Source: Streptomyces sp. SA15 (lineage in GTDB: Bacteria; Actinomycetota; Actinomycetes; Streptomycetales; Streptomycetaceae). Taken from it: a stretch of DNA of 64,000 bases. Numbering within the stretch: the first letter of the stretch is position 1; each line of letters opens with the position of its first letter. The translations under genes and the position numbers were made by a program. Positions 35,127 to 43,418 of this stretch are shown piece by piece. Location: NCBI RefSeq assembly GCF_002291145.1, contig NZ_NTGE01000140.1:1-64000 (forward strand), given 5' to 3'. Under the pieces are notes generated by a model, which saw only the letters and a program-made list of their open reading frames with translations, was not told the DNA's origin and made no database searches.

Positions 35127-35328
35127 GGTCGGGCTCCTCTCGACGGTGTGTTTCCCTGAGGATCTCAGTGTCCCCGCTGGTTATTCGCTTGCCGCACGGG
35201 GGCGCCCCCTGGAGACAATGTGTATCGCACGCACTGCCGTGGACGCCGGTCCGCTGTCCCTTTCATCGACCTTGGCGCCGGTTTTGCGATTCGATAGTTC
35301 TGTTGATTTTACGGGGGAAGAGGGCGAT

Positions 35329-36522
35329 ATGTCGTACGTGGAAATGCCGGGCGCGAAGGTACCCATCCGCATGTGGACCGACCCGGCGACGGTCGAGGAC
35401 GGGGCACTCCAGCAGCTGCGGAACGTGGCGACGCTGCCGTGGATCAAGGGGCTGGCGGTCATGCCGGACGTCCACTACGGGAAGGGCGCGACGGTCGGGT
35501 CGGTCATCGCGATGCGGGGGGCTGTGTGTCCTGCGGCGGTGGGGGTGGACATCGGGTGCGGGATGTCGGCGGTGAAGACCTCGCTGACGGCGAATGATCT
35601 GCCGGGGGATCTGTCGCGGCTTCGGTCGAAGGTGGAGCAGGCTATTCCGGTGGGGCGGGGAATGCATGACGATCCCGTCGACCCGGGGCGGCTGCACGGG
35701 TTCGCGACTGCGGGTTGGGACGACTTCTGGGGGCGCTTCGACGGAGTGGCGGAAGCGGTCAAATTCCGTCATGAGCGGGCCGGAAAGCAGATGGGAACGC
35801 TCGGATCCGGAAATCATTTCGCAGAAGTATGCATAAGTGGTGAAGGTTCGGTCTGGCTCATGCTCCACTCCGGTTCCCGGAACATCGGCAAGGAGCTGGC
35901 CGAGCACCACATCGGTGTGGCCCAGAGGCTTCCGCACAACCAGGGGCTGATCGACCGCGATCTTGCGGTTTTCGTGGCGGACACTCCGCAGATGGCGGCG
36001 TACCAGAACGATCTCTACTGGGCTCAGGAGTACGCCAAGTACAACCGGTCGATCATGATGGCCCTCTTCAAGGGCGTGATCCGTAAGGAGTTCAAGAAGG
36101 CACGGGTGACCTTCGAGCCCGAGGTGAGCTGCCACCACAATTACGTGAGCCGTGAGCGCTACGAGGGTATGGACCTGCTCGTCACGCGCAAGGGAGCGAT
36201 CAGCGCCAGGTCCGGTGAGTACGGGATCATCCCGGGCTCGATGGGCACCGGTTCGTACATCGTGAAGGGTCTCGGCAACGAGAAGTCCTTCAACTCGGCC
36301 TCACACGGAGCCGGTCGGCGCATGAGCCGCAACGCGGCGAAGCGGCGCTTCTCGACGAAGGACCTGGAGGAGCAGACGCGGGGCGTGGAGTGCCGTAAGG
36401 ACTCCGGTGTCGTGGATGAGATCCCGGGTGCGTACAAGCCGATCGAGCAGGTCATCGATCAGCAGCGGGACCTGGTGGAGGTCGTGGCGAAGCTGAAGCA
36501 GGTTATCTGTGTGAAGGGCTGA
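35329..36522 (+). CDS. rtcB: RtcB-family RNA ligase
   Basis: A 397-residue protein that joins RNA 3'-phosphate or 2',3'-cyclic phosphate ends to 5'-OH ends, using GTP and manganese. Metal and guanylylation elements are intact: PDVHYGKGATVGSVI, GVDIGCGM, GTLGSGNHF, HSGSRNIG, CHHNYV and SHGAGRRMSR with the catalytic His. The frame is open upstream, but the ATG at 35329 (MSYVEMPGAKVPI) is the family start; the 200 bases before it are AT-richer and promoter-like. It may act in RNA repair. Confidence 0.93.
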   Translation: MSYVEMPGAKVPIRMWTDPATVEDGALQQLRNVATLPWIKGLAVMPDVHYGKGATVGSVIAMRGAVCPAAVGVDIGCGMSAVKTSLTANDLPGDLSRLRSKVEQAIPVGRGMHDDPVDPGRLHGFATAGWDDFWGRFDGVAEAVKFRHERAGKQMGTLGSGNHFAEVCISGEGSVWLMLHSGSRNIGKELAEHHIGVAQRLPHNQGLIDRDLAVFVADTPQMAAYQNDLYWAQEYAKYNRSIMMALFKGVIRKEFKKARVTFEPEVSCHHNYVSRERYEGMDLLVTRKGAISARSGEYGIIPGSMGTGSYIVKGLGNEKSFNSASHGAGRRMSRNAAKRRFSTKDLEEQTRGVECRKDSGVVDEIPGAYKPIEQVIDQQRDLVEVVAKLKQVICVKG

Positions 36523-36537
36523 TCCGCGCGTGTGTGG

Positions 36538-36569
36538 CACGGCCCCCGGCGGTGAGACCGGGGGCCGTG
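36538..36569 (+). terminator. Terminator after rtcB
   Basis: A perfect 12-bp stem CACGGCCCCCGG (36538-36549) / CCGGGGGCCGTG (36558-36569) with an 8-base loop, followed by TTAT. It separates rtcB from the convergent recombinase gene. Confidence 0.85.
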
Positions 36570-36587
36570 TTATCGGAATGATTCCGC

Positions 36588-38225
36588 CTATGCGGCCTGG
36601 ATCTCCGGAACCGTCGTGCGCCACACAGGAATCACTGCAGTGGGTTCGAAGCGATGCGAGCCCTTGGTGCCGGGGAGGACGACTACGGCTTCAAGCAGAC
36701 GGAACAGAATCTGACGCTTTTCCCTCAGGCGAAGTCCGTCCCAATGAGCTCGCGCGTCGATCCGCCCGCGCTCGACAGAACCGTGCCTGACCAGCCAGGC
36801 CTGCTGCTCATTCACAAGGCGCTTGATCTCCGTCTCTTCCCGTGCCAGAAGCGAGAAGTACTCGCGGTCGTTGATCTCACCGGCGTACCACTGTTCCTGT
36901 AGCAGTGCTTTTCGCTGATTCGTGGTTTCCAGCTTGTGCGTCTCTGGCCAGGGGATAGCAGGCGATGTGCCGAGTGCGCCCTCTCGTTCCAGTGCGGTGA
37001 GAACGTATTGGGTGATCAGATCATCCACCGCGGGGCCCTGGCGGCTGACTCGGCCGCAGCCACCGTCGAGCGCAGGCCGACAGCGGTACTCGTACGAAGC
37101 GGTGGTCGGGCGTCCGTGCAAGGGCGCGCCACAGGGCTGGCCGCCGACAAGCGGTCGCCCGCAACGCACCAGCCCGGTAAGCAGGTAGACACTGTCCTCT
37201 CGGCGGTGTGCGCCGTTTCTGCGCCAGCCCCCGGGGTGTCGTTGGCTCTCCAATGATTCTGCGACGGCCTGCCACTCCTCCGGCGACACGATCGGCTCCC
37301 ATTGGCCGACGACGGGCATTCCGTCTGCATCGAGGACGAGCGTGCCGTGGAGCTTGCGGTATCCGCAGATACGCGCGTTGCGCAGGATCTGCTTGACCGT
37401 CTGGCGCTGCCAAGGGTTTCCCAGTGTGCTTGTGTAACCCGAGGCCACGAAGTCCTGGGTCACCGCGGTCAGTGTCTTGCCCTGCAGCAAGCTCTGCACT
37501 CCGCTCCGCACCACTTGCGATTCGCCCGGATGGAGCGTGACCTTGTCGGCGTTCCAGCCGAACGGGCGGCGCGATGCCACTGGCTCTCCACGCTCTGCTC
37601 GGGCGCGGTGGTTCAGTTTGGCCCGATGCTGTTGCTTCGTGCTCTCAGCTCGTGCGGCGGCCGCCCCCAGCAGGCCACGACGCGCAGCCTCTTCGCTGTA
37701 GAGGTCGTACGAGTCGAGCCCTTCGGCGTAAACGCGGGCGGGATGCGCGGTGAAGCACTTGAGGAAGCGCTGGTACGTGTGTACGTCCCGGTACAGCCGG
37801 TCGTCGGAGACGCACACGACCCCGTCGATCGGGTATCCAGCGGCAGTTTGCCCGTTCGTCAGGGCGTCGAGCATCGCATCGAAGTCAGGCCGCTCGACTC
37901 CGGCCTTTGAAGCCGACTTGTCGTTGTCGACGTAGCGATGAACGACGATCATGCGATTGCGCGCTGCGATGCGGGCGCAATGTCGTGCCTGGTCCTCAAC
38001 CCCATGGCCGTCCCTTCTGTGCCTGTCGTTCGAGATGCGGCAGTAGACGACCACCAGACGCCAGCCGGCCTCCCGGAAGGACAGGGCTTCCTGCAGCGAT
38101 GGTGTGCCATGGGGGACGCCACGGAGCTCCTTGAGCAGGCGTTGCACTGCGGAGGCCGAAGGTCTTTGCTTTGCAGATCGATAAGTCGAAGCGTTCGAAG
38201 GCACGCTAGTGTCGAGCTCAGCCAC
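36588..38225 (-). CDS. Large serine recombinase (resolvase/integrase family)
   Basis: About 545 residues. The catalytic domain holds VVVYCRISNDRHRRDGHGVE, where the Ser is the nucleophile, plus RPDFDAMLDAL and VCVSDDRLYRD. A recombinase domain follows (RRPFGWNADKV, NPWQRQTVKQILRNARICGYRKL), then a zinc-ribbon (CGRPL, QPCGAPL, YRC, GCGR) and a coiled-coil-like helix before the end. This is the order of phage and element integrases such as phiC31 Int. The GTG at 38225 has AGAGG upstream, but the first ~55 residues are unusual and the true start may be internal. No other mobile-element genes flank it. Confidence 0.85.
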   Translation of the reverse strand: MAELDTSVPSNASTYRSAKQRPSASAVQRLLKELRGVPHGTPSLQEALSFREAGWRLVVVYCRISNDRHRRDGHGVEDQARHCARIAARNRMIVVHRYVDNDKSASKAGVERPDFDAMLDALTNGQTAAGYPIDGVVCVSDDRLYRDVHTYQRFLKCFTAHPARVYAEGLDSYDLYSEEAARRGLLGAAAARAESTKQQHRAKLNHRARAERGEPVASRRPFGWNADKVTLHPGESQVVRSGVQSLLQGKTLTAVTQDFVASGYTSTLGNPWQRQTVKQILRNARICGYRKLHGTLVLDADGMPVVGQWEPIVSPEEWQAVAESLESQRHPGGWRRNGAHRREDSVYLLTGLVRCGRPLVGGQPCGAPLHGRPTTASYEYRCRPALDGGCGRVSRQGPAVDDLITQYVLTALEREGALGTSPAIPWPETHKLETTNQRKALLQEQWYAGEINDREYFSLLAREETEIKRLVNEQQAWLVRHGSVERGRIDARAHWDGLRLREKRQILFRLLEAVVVLPGTKGSHRFEPTAVIPVWRTTVPEIQAA

Positions 38226-38432
38226 GCGGAAGCCTCTACTTCCTTGTTGGTCAGGCCCTCGCCCAGGACTGGCATCCCAGGCGAGGGCCGTCGCTTTGAT
38301 GTTGTGGCGTGAGCCTAGATCGCCAGTTCAGTCCCCGTTCGGGTGATCGATGACCTTCACTCATGTGAGTTAACGCCCGTGGTCCTATGCGTCAGCCCGG
38401 CCCCCGAACTGCCATTCAACGCCGTGCAGTTC
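38226..38432. other. Region upstream of the recombinase with a 10-bp stem
   Basis: A stem GGCCCTCGCC (38254-38263) / GGCGAGGGCC (38280-38289) with a 16-base loop stands 29 bases before the recombinase start. The region is less GC-rich than its surroundings. It may carry the recombinase promoter or remains of an element end. No gene is called. Confidence 0.4.
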
Positions 38433-38579
38433 TTATTTGGGCGCGTGCGTCACCGCGTAGATCATCACGAACGCCACGATGTGGATGCCGAAGAGGAAGT
38501 ACGCCAGCCACCACCACATCTTGCGTTCGTTCTTCTTCTCCTCGTTCAGGCGGCGTCTGTCCCGGTCGGCGCCGTCCAT
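38433..38579 (-). CDS. Small single-pass membrane protein (DUF6126-like)
   Basis: A 48-residue protein: a charged N terminus (DGADRDRRRLNEEKKNERK), then WWWLAYFLFGIHIVAFVMIY as a single membrane helix and AVTHAPK at the end. The composition fits a family of short Streptomyces membrane proteins (DUF6126). Its ATG overlaps the stop of the SDR gene (TGATG), so it is translationally coupled to that gene. Function unknown. Confidence 0.7.
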   Translation of the reverse strand: MDGADRDRRRLNEEKKNERKMWWWLAYFLFGIHIVAFVMIYAVTHAPK

Positions 38580-39355
38580 CACAGTTCCCGGTGGACCTTC
38601 GTGTTCGAGGCCTGGGCGCGCGGGCGGAGGATCAGGAGGTCGACGTTGACGTGGCTGGGGCGGGTGATCGCCCAGGTGATGGTGTCGGCGACGTCGTCGG
38701 CGGTGAGGGGCTCGTCGACGCCCTCGTAGACCTTCTCCGCCTTGTCCTTGTCGCCGCCGAAGCGGGTGAGGGCGAACTCGTCCGTCCTGACCATGCCGGG
38801 GGCGATCTCGATGACGCGGACCGGGCGGCCGACGATCTCCAGGCGGAGGGTCTCGGCGAGGACGTGGGCGCCGTGCTTGGCGGCGACGTAGCCCGCGCCG
38901 CCCTCGTACGTGCCGTGGCCGGCCGTGGAGGAGACGACGACGATCGTGCCGTCGCCGCTCGCGTCCAGCTTGGGGAGCAGGGCCTGGGTGAGGTTGAGGG
39001 TGCCGATGACGTTGGTCTCGTACATCGTGCGCCAGTCGTCCGGGTCGCCGGTCGCGACCGGGTCGGCGCCGAGCGCGCCGCCCGCGTTGTTCACGAGCAC
39101 GCCGATGGTCTTGAAGGCCGAGGCGAACTCGTCGACGGCCGCGCGGTCGGTGACGTCCAGCTGGTACGCCGTCGCGGAGTGGCCGGCCGCGCTGATCTCC
39201 TCGGCGAGTGCCTCGATGCGGTCCTTGCGGCGGGCGGTGAGAACCACGCGGTAGCCGGCTGCGGCGAGCTGCCGGGCGGTGGCGGCGCCGATTCCGCTGC
39301 TCGCACCGGTGACGACGGCGATGCGGGAGGCGGCGGACGGGGCGGCGGTGGCCAT
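38579..39355 (-). CDS. SDR family NAD(P)-dependent oxidoreductase
   Basis: A 258-residue classical short-chain dehydrogenase. The cofactor motif is VTGASSGIGAATARQ, the NNAG motif is VLVNNAGGAL, and the catalytic Ser and YxxxK are in VVSSTAGHG and GYVAAKHGA. TARRKDR after the second strand suggests NADP preference. The ATG at 39355 follows GAGGAGCAGTCC. The substrate is unknown; the operon partner is the small membrane protein. Confidence 0.9.
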   Translation of the reverse strand: MATAAPSAASRIAVVTGASSGIGAATARQLAAAGYRVVLTARRKDRIEALAEEISAAGHSATAYQLDVTDRAAVDEFASAFKTIGVLVNNAGGALGADPVATGDPDDWRTMYETNVIGTLNLTQALLPKLDASGDGTIVVVSSTAGHGTYEGGAGYVAAKHGAHVLAETLRLEIVGRPVRVIEIAPGMVRTDEFALTRFGGDKDKAEKVYEGVDEPLTADDVADTITWAITRPSHVNVDLLILRPRAQASNTKVHREL

Positions 39356-39508
39356 GGACTGCTCCTCGGACGGGGGGCGAATGCCTGTCCGGTCAGGATA
39401 GGCGGGCGGGATGTGCGGGCGGTTCCTGGTCTCGTTCTCGGGTCGGCTCGTGGGCGGCCGCGGTGGAAGAATGGGGTGTGGGTGATCCCCTGAGCAGGAG
39501 GTGGATCC

Positions 39509-39940
39509 ATGGGACAGGCACGTGAGGTCATGGACCGGCTCACGGATGCGCTGACCACGCACCCGGACCTCAAGGCCATCGCCGATCTGTATGCCGAGGA
39601 CGCGGTCGCCGTCACGCCCGACGAAGGAGAGATCCGTGGGCGCGACCACATCGTCGACTACTGGCGGCAGATGACGGAGGCGGTCCCCGAGGCCACGTTC
39701 GAGTCGTTGCACAAGTACGAGACCGGTGACACGGCCATCGACGAGGGCATCTTCAGCGGCAGGAACACCGGGCCGCTGCACCTGCCCAGCGGGGAGACGC
39801 TCCCCGCGACCCAGAAGGAGATCAGGATCCGCGGGGTGGACATCGCCACCGTGAAGGACGGCCGGATCGTCGACTACCGGCTCTACTTCGACGAGATGGA
39901 CTTCCTGGGGCAGTTGGGGCTGCTGCCCGAGCAGCCGTAG
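39509..39940 (+). CDS. NTF2-like / SnoaL-like protein
   Basis: A 143-residue alpha+beta barrel protein: LKAIADLYAEDAVAVTPDEGEIRGRDHIVDYWRQ, followed by DIATVKDGRIVDYRLYFDEMDFLGQLGLL. Such domains bind small hydrophobic ligands or act as isomerases and cyclases. The active-site residues cannot be assigned. An AGCAGGAGG sequence precedes the ATG. Confidence 0.85.
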   Translation: MGQAREVMDRLTDALTTHPDLKAIADLYAEDAVAVTPDEGEIRGRDHIVDYWRQMTEAVPEATFESLHKYETGDTAIDEGIFSGRNTGPLHLPSGETLPATQKEIRIRGVDIATVKDGRIVDYRLYFDEMDFLGQLGLLPEQP

Positions 39941-39982
39941 CGATTCCAGCCGTAGCGACTCCAGCCATATCCGACTCCAGCC

Positions 39983-40020
39983 GCCGCGAGCCGGCTCAGT
40001 CGGCTCAGTCGGCTCGCGGC
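39983..40020. terminator. Bidirectional terminator between the NTF2-like gene and ynfA
   Basis: Perfect 11-bp stem GCCGCGAGCCG (39983-39993) / CGGCTCGCGGC (40010-40020) with a 16-base loop that contains two GGCTCAGTC copies. The right arm overlaps the 3' end of the convergent gene. Just upstream lie three imperfect GTAGCGATTCCAGCC-type repeats (39935-39985). Confidence 0.75.
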
Positions 40021-40340
40021 GCGTACATGATGACCGCCATGCCCGCGAGGCAGATCAGCGCGCCCGTGACGTCCCAGCGGTCCGGGCGGTAGCCGTCTGC
40101 GGCCATTCCCCAGGCCAGGGAACCGGCGACGAAGACACCGCCGTACGCGGCGAGGATGCGGCCGAAGTTCGCGTCCGGCTGGAGCGTGGCTACGAAGCCG
40201 TACGCGCCGAGGGCGATGACGCCGGCGCCGATCCACAGCCAGCCGCGGTGTTCGCGTACGCCCTGCCAGACCAGCCAGGCGCCGCCGATCTCGAAGAGGG
40301 CGGCGACGACGAAGAGGGCGGCGGAGCGGAGGATGAGCAT
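40005..40340 (-). CDS. YnfA family (UPF0060) membrane protein
   Basis: A 111-residue protein with four membrane helices: ALFVVAALFEIGGAWLVWQ, WLWIGAGVIALGAYGFVATL, ILAAYGGVFVAGSLAWGM and TGALICLAGMAVIMYAPR. The early Glu in FEIGGAW and the YGG motif are family signatures. YnfA is related to small multidrug resistance exporters. The ATG at 40340 follows GGAG-type sequence and is divergent from the MarR gene. Confidence 0.88.
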   Translation of the reverse strand: MLILRSAALFVVAALFEIGGAWLVWQGVREHRGWLWIGAGVIALGAYGFVATLQPDANFGRILAAYGGVFVAGSLAWGMAADGYRPDRWDVTGALICLAGMAVIMYAPRAD

Positions 40341-40432
40341 GCGGGCAGCTTCGCATGCGTGTGTGGAGGCGCAGGGGTCACCCGCGTGCGTCACCTGATG
40401 GTGGCCGGGCCTCGGCCGCCCCGCCGTACGAT

Positions 40433-40449
40433 CTCTGCACGGTGCAGAG
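40433..40449. promoter_or_regulatory. 17-bp palindrome, likely MarR operator
   Basis: CTCTGCACGGTGCAGAG is an 8+1+8 perfect palindrome ending 14 bases before the MarR start. MarR-family regulators usually bind such sites to repress their own gene and a divergent neighbour, here ynfA. Confidence 0.6.
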
Positions 40450-40463
40450 GAAAGGCGGGCGGC

Positions 40464-40937
40464 ATGTCGGGTGGGGCACGTGAGCGGCTGCTGGACGAGC
40501 TGTCCGTGGTCTCCCGCCGTTACATGGCGTCGTACGCCATGTTCAATCAGGCCGTCGCCGACCATCTCGGGCTGCATCCGACCGATCTGCAGTGCCTGAA
40601 CCTGCTCACGCTGGAGCGTGGGCCGGTGACGACGGGCCGTGTCGCCGAGCTGACCGGGCTGACGACGGGGTCGGCGACGCGGCTGGTGGACCGGCTCGAG
40701 CGGGCCGGGTACGTCGTGCGGGAGCGGGACGCGGCCGACCGGCGGCGGGTGCTCGTGGCGACCGTGCCGGAGAAGGTCGCGGAGTTCGGGCGGGTGTGGG
40801 AGCGGCTGGGCGGCGGGTGGACCGCGCTCTTCGACGACCTGGACGAGGCCCAACTCGGCCTGATCGTCGACCATATGAGGCGTACGACGGAGTTCAGCGC
40901 GGCCCAGGTGGCACGGCTGCGGGCCGGGGAGGTGTGA
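40464..40937 (+). CDS. MarR family transcriptional regulator
   Basis: A 157-residue winged-helix regulator: HPTDLQCLNLLTLERGPVTT, then GRVAELTGLTTGSATRLVDR and LERAGYVVRERDAADRRRV, the wing with the DRR signature. It probably acts as a dimer that releases DNA on binding a small phenolic or hydrophobic ligand. A perfect palindrome directly upstream suggests autoregulation, with ynfA as a possible divergent target. Confidence 0.88.
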   Translation: MSGGARERLLDELSVVSRRYMASYAMFNQAVADHLGLHPTDLQCLNLLTLERGPVTTGRVAELTGLTTGSATRLVDRLERAGYVVRERDAADRRRVLVATVPEKVAEFGRVWERLGGGWTALFDDLDEAQLGLIVDHMRRTTEFSAAQVARLRAGEV

Positions 40938-40965
40938 GGCCGGTCCCGTGCCGCGCCTTATGTGG

Positions 40966-41364
40966 TCAGCCTTCGGTGTCGTACTGCTCCCGTGCCTCCC
41001 AGACCTCCTCGATGTGGGTCTCCGCCCAGTCCTTCACGGCGCCCAGCAGCAGGCTCAGGCTGCGGCCCAGTTCGGTGAGTTCGTAGTCGACGCGGACGGG
41101 GACGGACGGGGTGACCGTGCGGGTGAGGATGCCGTCGCGCTCCAGTGAACGCAGCGTCTGCGTCAGCATCTTGGGGCTGACGCCGGCGATCTTGCGGCCG
41201 AGGTCGCTGTAGCGCAGGGGGCCGGGGGTGAGGGCGGAGACGACGAGGCTGACCCACTTGTCGCTGATGCGGTCCAGGAGCTGGTTGGTCGGACAGCTCT
41301 TGAGGAAGGCGTCGTACTCGGCACGGGCCTGTTCGCGTCGCTGGGCCGCCGTCTTGGTCGCCAT
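40966..41364 (-). CDS. HxlR family transcriptional regulator
   Basis: A 132-residue winged-helix protein. The family signature is DRISDKWVSLVVSALTPGPLRYSDL and KMLTQTLRSLERDGILTR, with YELTELGRSL at the end. A Cys in FLKSCPTNQ precedes the HTH and could sense oxidants or electrophiles, as in related YodB/HypR proteins. It is divergent from a quinone-oxidoreductase-like gene, its likely target. Confidence 0.9.
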   Translation of the reverse strand: MATKTAAQRREQARAEYDAFLKSCPTNQLLDRISDKWVSLVVSALTPGPLRYSDLGRKIAGVSPKMLTQTLRSLERDGILTRTVTPSVPVRVDYELTELGRSLSLLLGAVKDWAETHIEEVWEAREQYDTEG

Positions 41365-41396
41365 GGCTCACCTCCGGGGTACGTACGCACTTTTTG

Positions 41397-41422
41397 GTAA
41401 CTACTTCCCGATGGATAGTAAC
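41397..41422. promoter_or_regulatory. Near-palindromic operator between HxlR and the oxidoreductase gene
   Basis: GTAACTA (41397-41403) and TAGTAAC (41416-41422) are inverted arms with one mismatch and 12 bases between. HxlR-type sites often have GTAACTA/TAGTTAC arms. The site overlaps the divergent promoter region. Confidence 0.55.
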
Positions 41423-41490
41423 TCTTCCTAGGGTTGCCGTCAGTCGAGGAGAAACCTAGGCAGACAGTGACGTAGGGGGAGTTGACGGAC

Positions 41491-42381
41491 ATGCGAGCTG
41501 CGGTGGTGACGACATTCGGCGGGCCCGAGGTCGTACGGATCGTGGAGAGCGAGGTGCCCGAGCCGGCCGCGGGGCAGGTGCGGATCAAGGTCGCGGCGGC
41601 CGCGCTGAACCCGGTGGACGTCGGGGTGCGCACGGGCGTCTTCGGAGGCGCGGGCCAACAGTTCGGGCTCGGCTGGGACGTCGCCGGGACGGTGGACGCG
41701 ACGGGGGCGGGGAGTGCCTGGAACGTCGGCGACGAGGTCGTGGCGCTGGACTACGGCATGCTGAAGCCGCTGGGCACGCACGCCGAGTACGTCGTCGTAC
41801 CCACGGACGCGGTGGCCCTGGCGCCGAAGACGGTCGACGCGGTCGCGGCGGCGACCCTGCCGCTGAACGCGCTGGCCGCCGTACAGGCCCTGGATCTGCT
41901 GGAGTTGACGCCGGATCAGTCGCTGCTGGTGACGGGGGCGGCGGGCGCGGTCGGCGGGTATGCCGTCCAGCTCGCCGCGCGCCGGGGGATTTCGGTGACC
42001 GCGCTGGCCCGGGCGGAGGACGAGGAGTTCGTACGGTCTCTGGGGGCGGCCCGTCTGGTGACCGGTGCCGTCGGGGCGGGCAGCGTCGACGCGGTGCTGG
42101 ACGCGGCGGTTCTCGGCGAGGCGGCCTTGGAGTGGGTGCGGGACGGGGGCGGCTATGCCGGCGTCATTCCGCGGGCGTACCCGGCGCCGGTGCGGGGCGT
42201 GCGGGTCGGCGCGATCGAGGTGAGGGCGGACGGGGCGCGGCTTGCCGAGCTGGTCCGGCTGGTGGACGAGGGGGCGCTGACCCTCCGGGTGGCCGAGGCA
42301 TACGCCCTGGAGGACGCGCCGAAGGCGCACGCCCGGCTCGCGGAGGGTGGGGTGCGGGGGCGGCTGGTGCTGGTGCCGTAG
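41491..42381 (+). CDS. NADP-dependent oxidoreductase (zeta-crystallin/quinone reductase type)
   Basis: A 296-residue medium-chain dehydrogenase without zinc-binding Cys. The N-terminal GroES-like domain (ALNPVDVGVRTGVF) precedes the Rossmann domain with LLVTGAAGAVGGYAVQLAARRG. Such enzymes reduce quinones or enones with NADPH. The ATG at 41491 follows GGGGGAG by ~10 bases; a TTG nine bases earlier is possible. Control by the adjacent HxlR protein is likely. Confidence 0.88.
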   Translation: MRAAVVTTFGGPEVVRIVESEVPEPAAGQVRIKVAAAALNPVDVGVRTGVFGGAGQQFGLGWDVAGTVDATGAGSAWNVGDEVVALDYGMLKPLGTHAEYVVVPTDAVALAPKTVDAVAAATLPLNALAAVQALDLLELTPDQSLLVTGAAGAVGGYAVQLAARRGISVTALARAEDEEFVRSLGAARLVTGAVGAGSVDAVLDAAVLGEAALEWVRDGGGYAGVIPRAYPAPVRGVRVGAIEVRADGARLAELVRLVDEGALTLRVAEAYALEDAPKAHARLAEGGVRGRLVLVP

Positions 42382-42450
42382 GGCCTCGGGCCGACCGCCC
42401 CGGCCGGCTTGGGCGCGGCGAGCCAGGGCGGCCCGCCGAGCCAGTGCGGC

Positions 42451-42510
42451 CACGATGGCCCTCAGTACACCGCCTGTGCGCACGATTGGCCCTCAGTGCA
42501 CCCCCTGTGC
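42451..42510. repeat. Imperfect tandem duplication at the 3' end of the AraC gene
   Basis: Two units of ~29-30 bp, 42451-42479 and 42481-42510, share CACGAT(T)GGCCCTCAGT and the CACC/CCTGTGC end, differing by one insertion and a few substitutions. The second contains the AraC stop codon and last codons. Confidence 0.75.
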
Positions 42511-43305
42511 ATACGCAGTCGGTGGCACCCCCACCGTCGTGGTGAAGTCGCGGATCAGGTGGGCCTGGTCGGCGTAGCCGAGGTCGGCGGCAAGGGTGGC
42601 CCAGTCCACCTCGCGGTCTCTCTCCGCGCGTTCCAGGGCCTCGTGGATGCGGTAGCGGAGGATGACCCACTTCGGGCCGACGCCGACGTATGCGGCGAAC
42701 AGGCGCTGGAGCAGTCGTACGGACATGCCCTCGGAGTGGGCGAAGTCGGTGACGCGGCGGATCGTGCGGTCGGTGCGGATGCGGTCTACGAGGGTCGTCG
42801 CGAGGTCGGCCTGGGGGTCGGTCCGTGGGGTGAGGGCGAGCAGGAACGCGTCGAGGGCGGCGACGCGGGCGTCCTCGTCGGCCGGGGCGAGGATCGTGGT
42901 GGGGTCCGTGTCCGGGAGGACCTCGAAGACCTCGGGGGAGAAGATCCGCCGGCCGGTCCACTTCGTCACCGGCCGCTCCGGTGCGAAGGGGCGGAAGCCG
43001 CCCGGTCGGAATTTGATGCCGCAGACCCGGCCGCGGCCCTCCAGCTTCTGTGTGAAGAGGTCGAGCTGGATGCCCGCGACCTCGATGAAGGGCTCCCGGC
43101 CTTCGAACCGCTGGAAGACGATGTTGACCGCGGGGTGCGGGACGACATGGGAGACGTACGGCTCGGTGAGGTCCCAGTCGATCAGCCAGTACAGCTCGAC
43201 GTACCGGCGCAGCGGCTCGGCGGGTTCGCGGCGGCGGAAGTGCACGCGCGCGAAGAGTTCCGCGGCGTCGACGATGCCTCGGGTGTCACGGCGTGGGGCG
43301 GCCAT
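42493..43305 (-). CDS. AraC family transcriptional regulator
   Basis: A 270-residue protein. An N-terminal ~150-residue sensing domain (RRYVELYWLIDWDL, VVPHPAVNIVFQRF, CGIKFRPGGFRPF) resembles the DUF6597 type found in AraC regulators. The C-terminal AraC HTH pair is SVRLLQRLFAAYVGVGPKWV and WATLAADLGYADQAHLIRDF. It lies divergent from the luciferase-like gene, with 113 bases between, and may control it. An imperfect duplication follows the 3' end. Confidence 0.88.
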   Translation of the reverse strand: MAAPRRDTRGIVDAAELFARVHFRRREPAEPLRRYVELYWLIDWDLTEPYVSHVVPHPAVNIVFQRFEGREPFIEVAGIQLDLFTQKLEGRGRVCGIKFRPGGFRPFAPERPVTKWTGRRIFSPEVFEVLPDTDPTTILAPADEDARVAALDAFLLALTPRTDPQADLATTLVDRIRTDRTIRRVTDFAHSEGMSVRLLQRLFAAYVGVGPKWVILRYRIHEALERAERDREVDWATLAADLGYADQAHLIRDFTTTVGVPPTAYAQGVH

Positions 43306-43384
43306 GCAGCGATCGTAGGACGGGGTACTGACACTCGGTGGATGTGTGGAATACGGGGGAGGGGCGGACCGTTCCAGGGGTATA

Positions 43385-43398
43385 GTTGAACGGTCAAC
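43385..43398. promoter_or_regulatory. Small inverted repeat upstream of the luciferase-like gene
   Basis: GTTGAACGGTCAAC has GTTGA and TCAAC arms with 4 bases between. It overlaps a TATAGT -10-like box (43381-43386) and ends 20 bases before the start. A repressor there would block the promoter. Confidence 0.5.
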
Positions 43399-43418
43399 AA
43401 CCTGGAGGGTGAGCGACC

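Noticed and set aside
36523..38432. Attachment-site repeats flanking the serine recombinase
   Set aside because: No direct repeat longer than a few bases was seen by eye on the two sides. A tRNA-like arm near 38330 does not fold.
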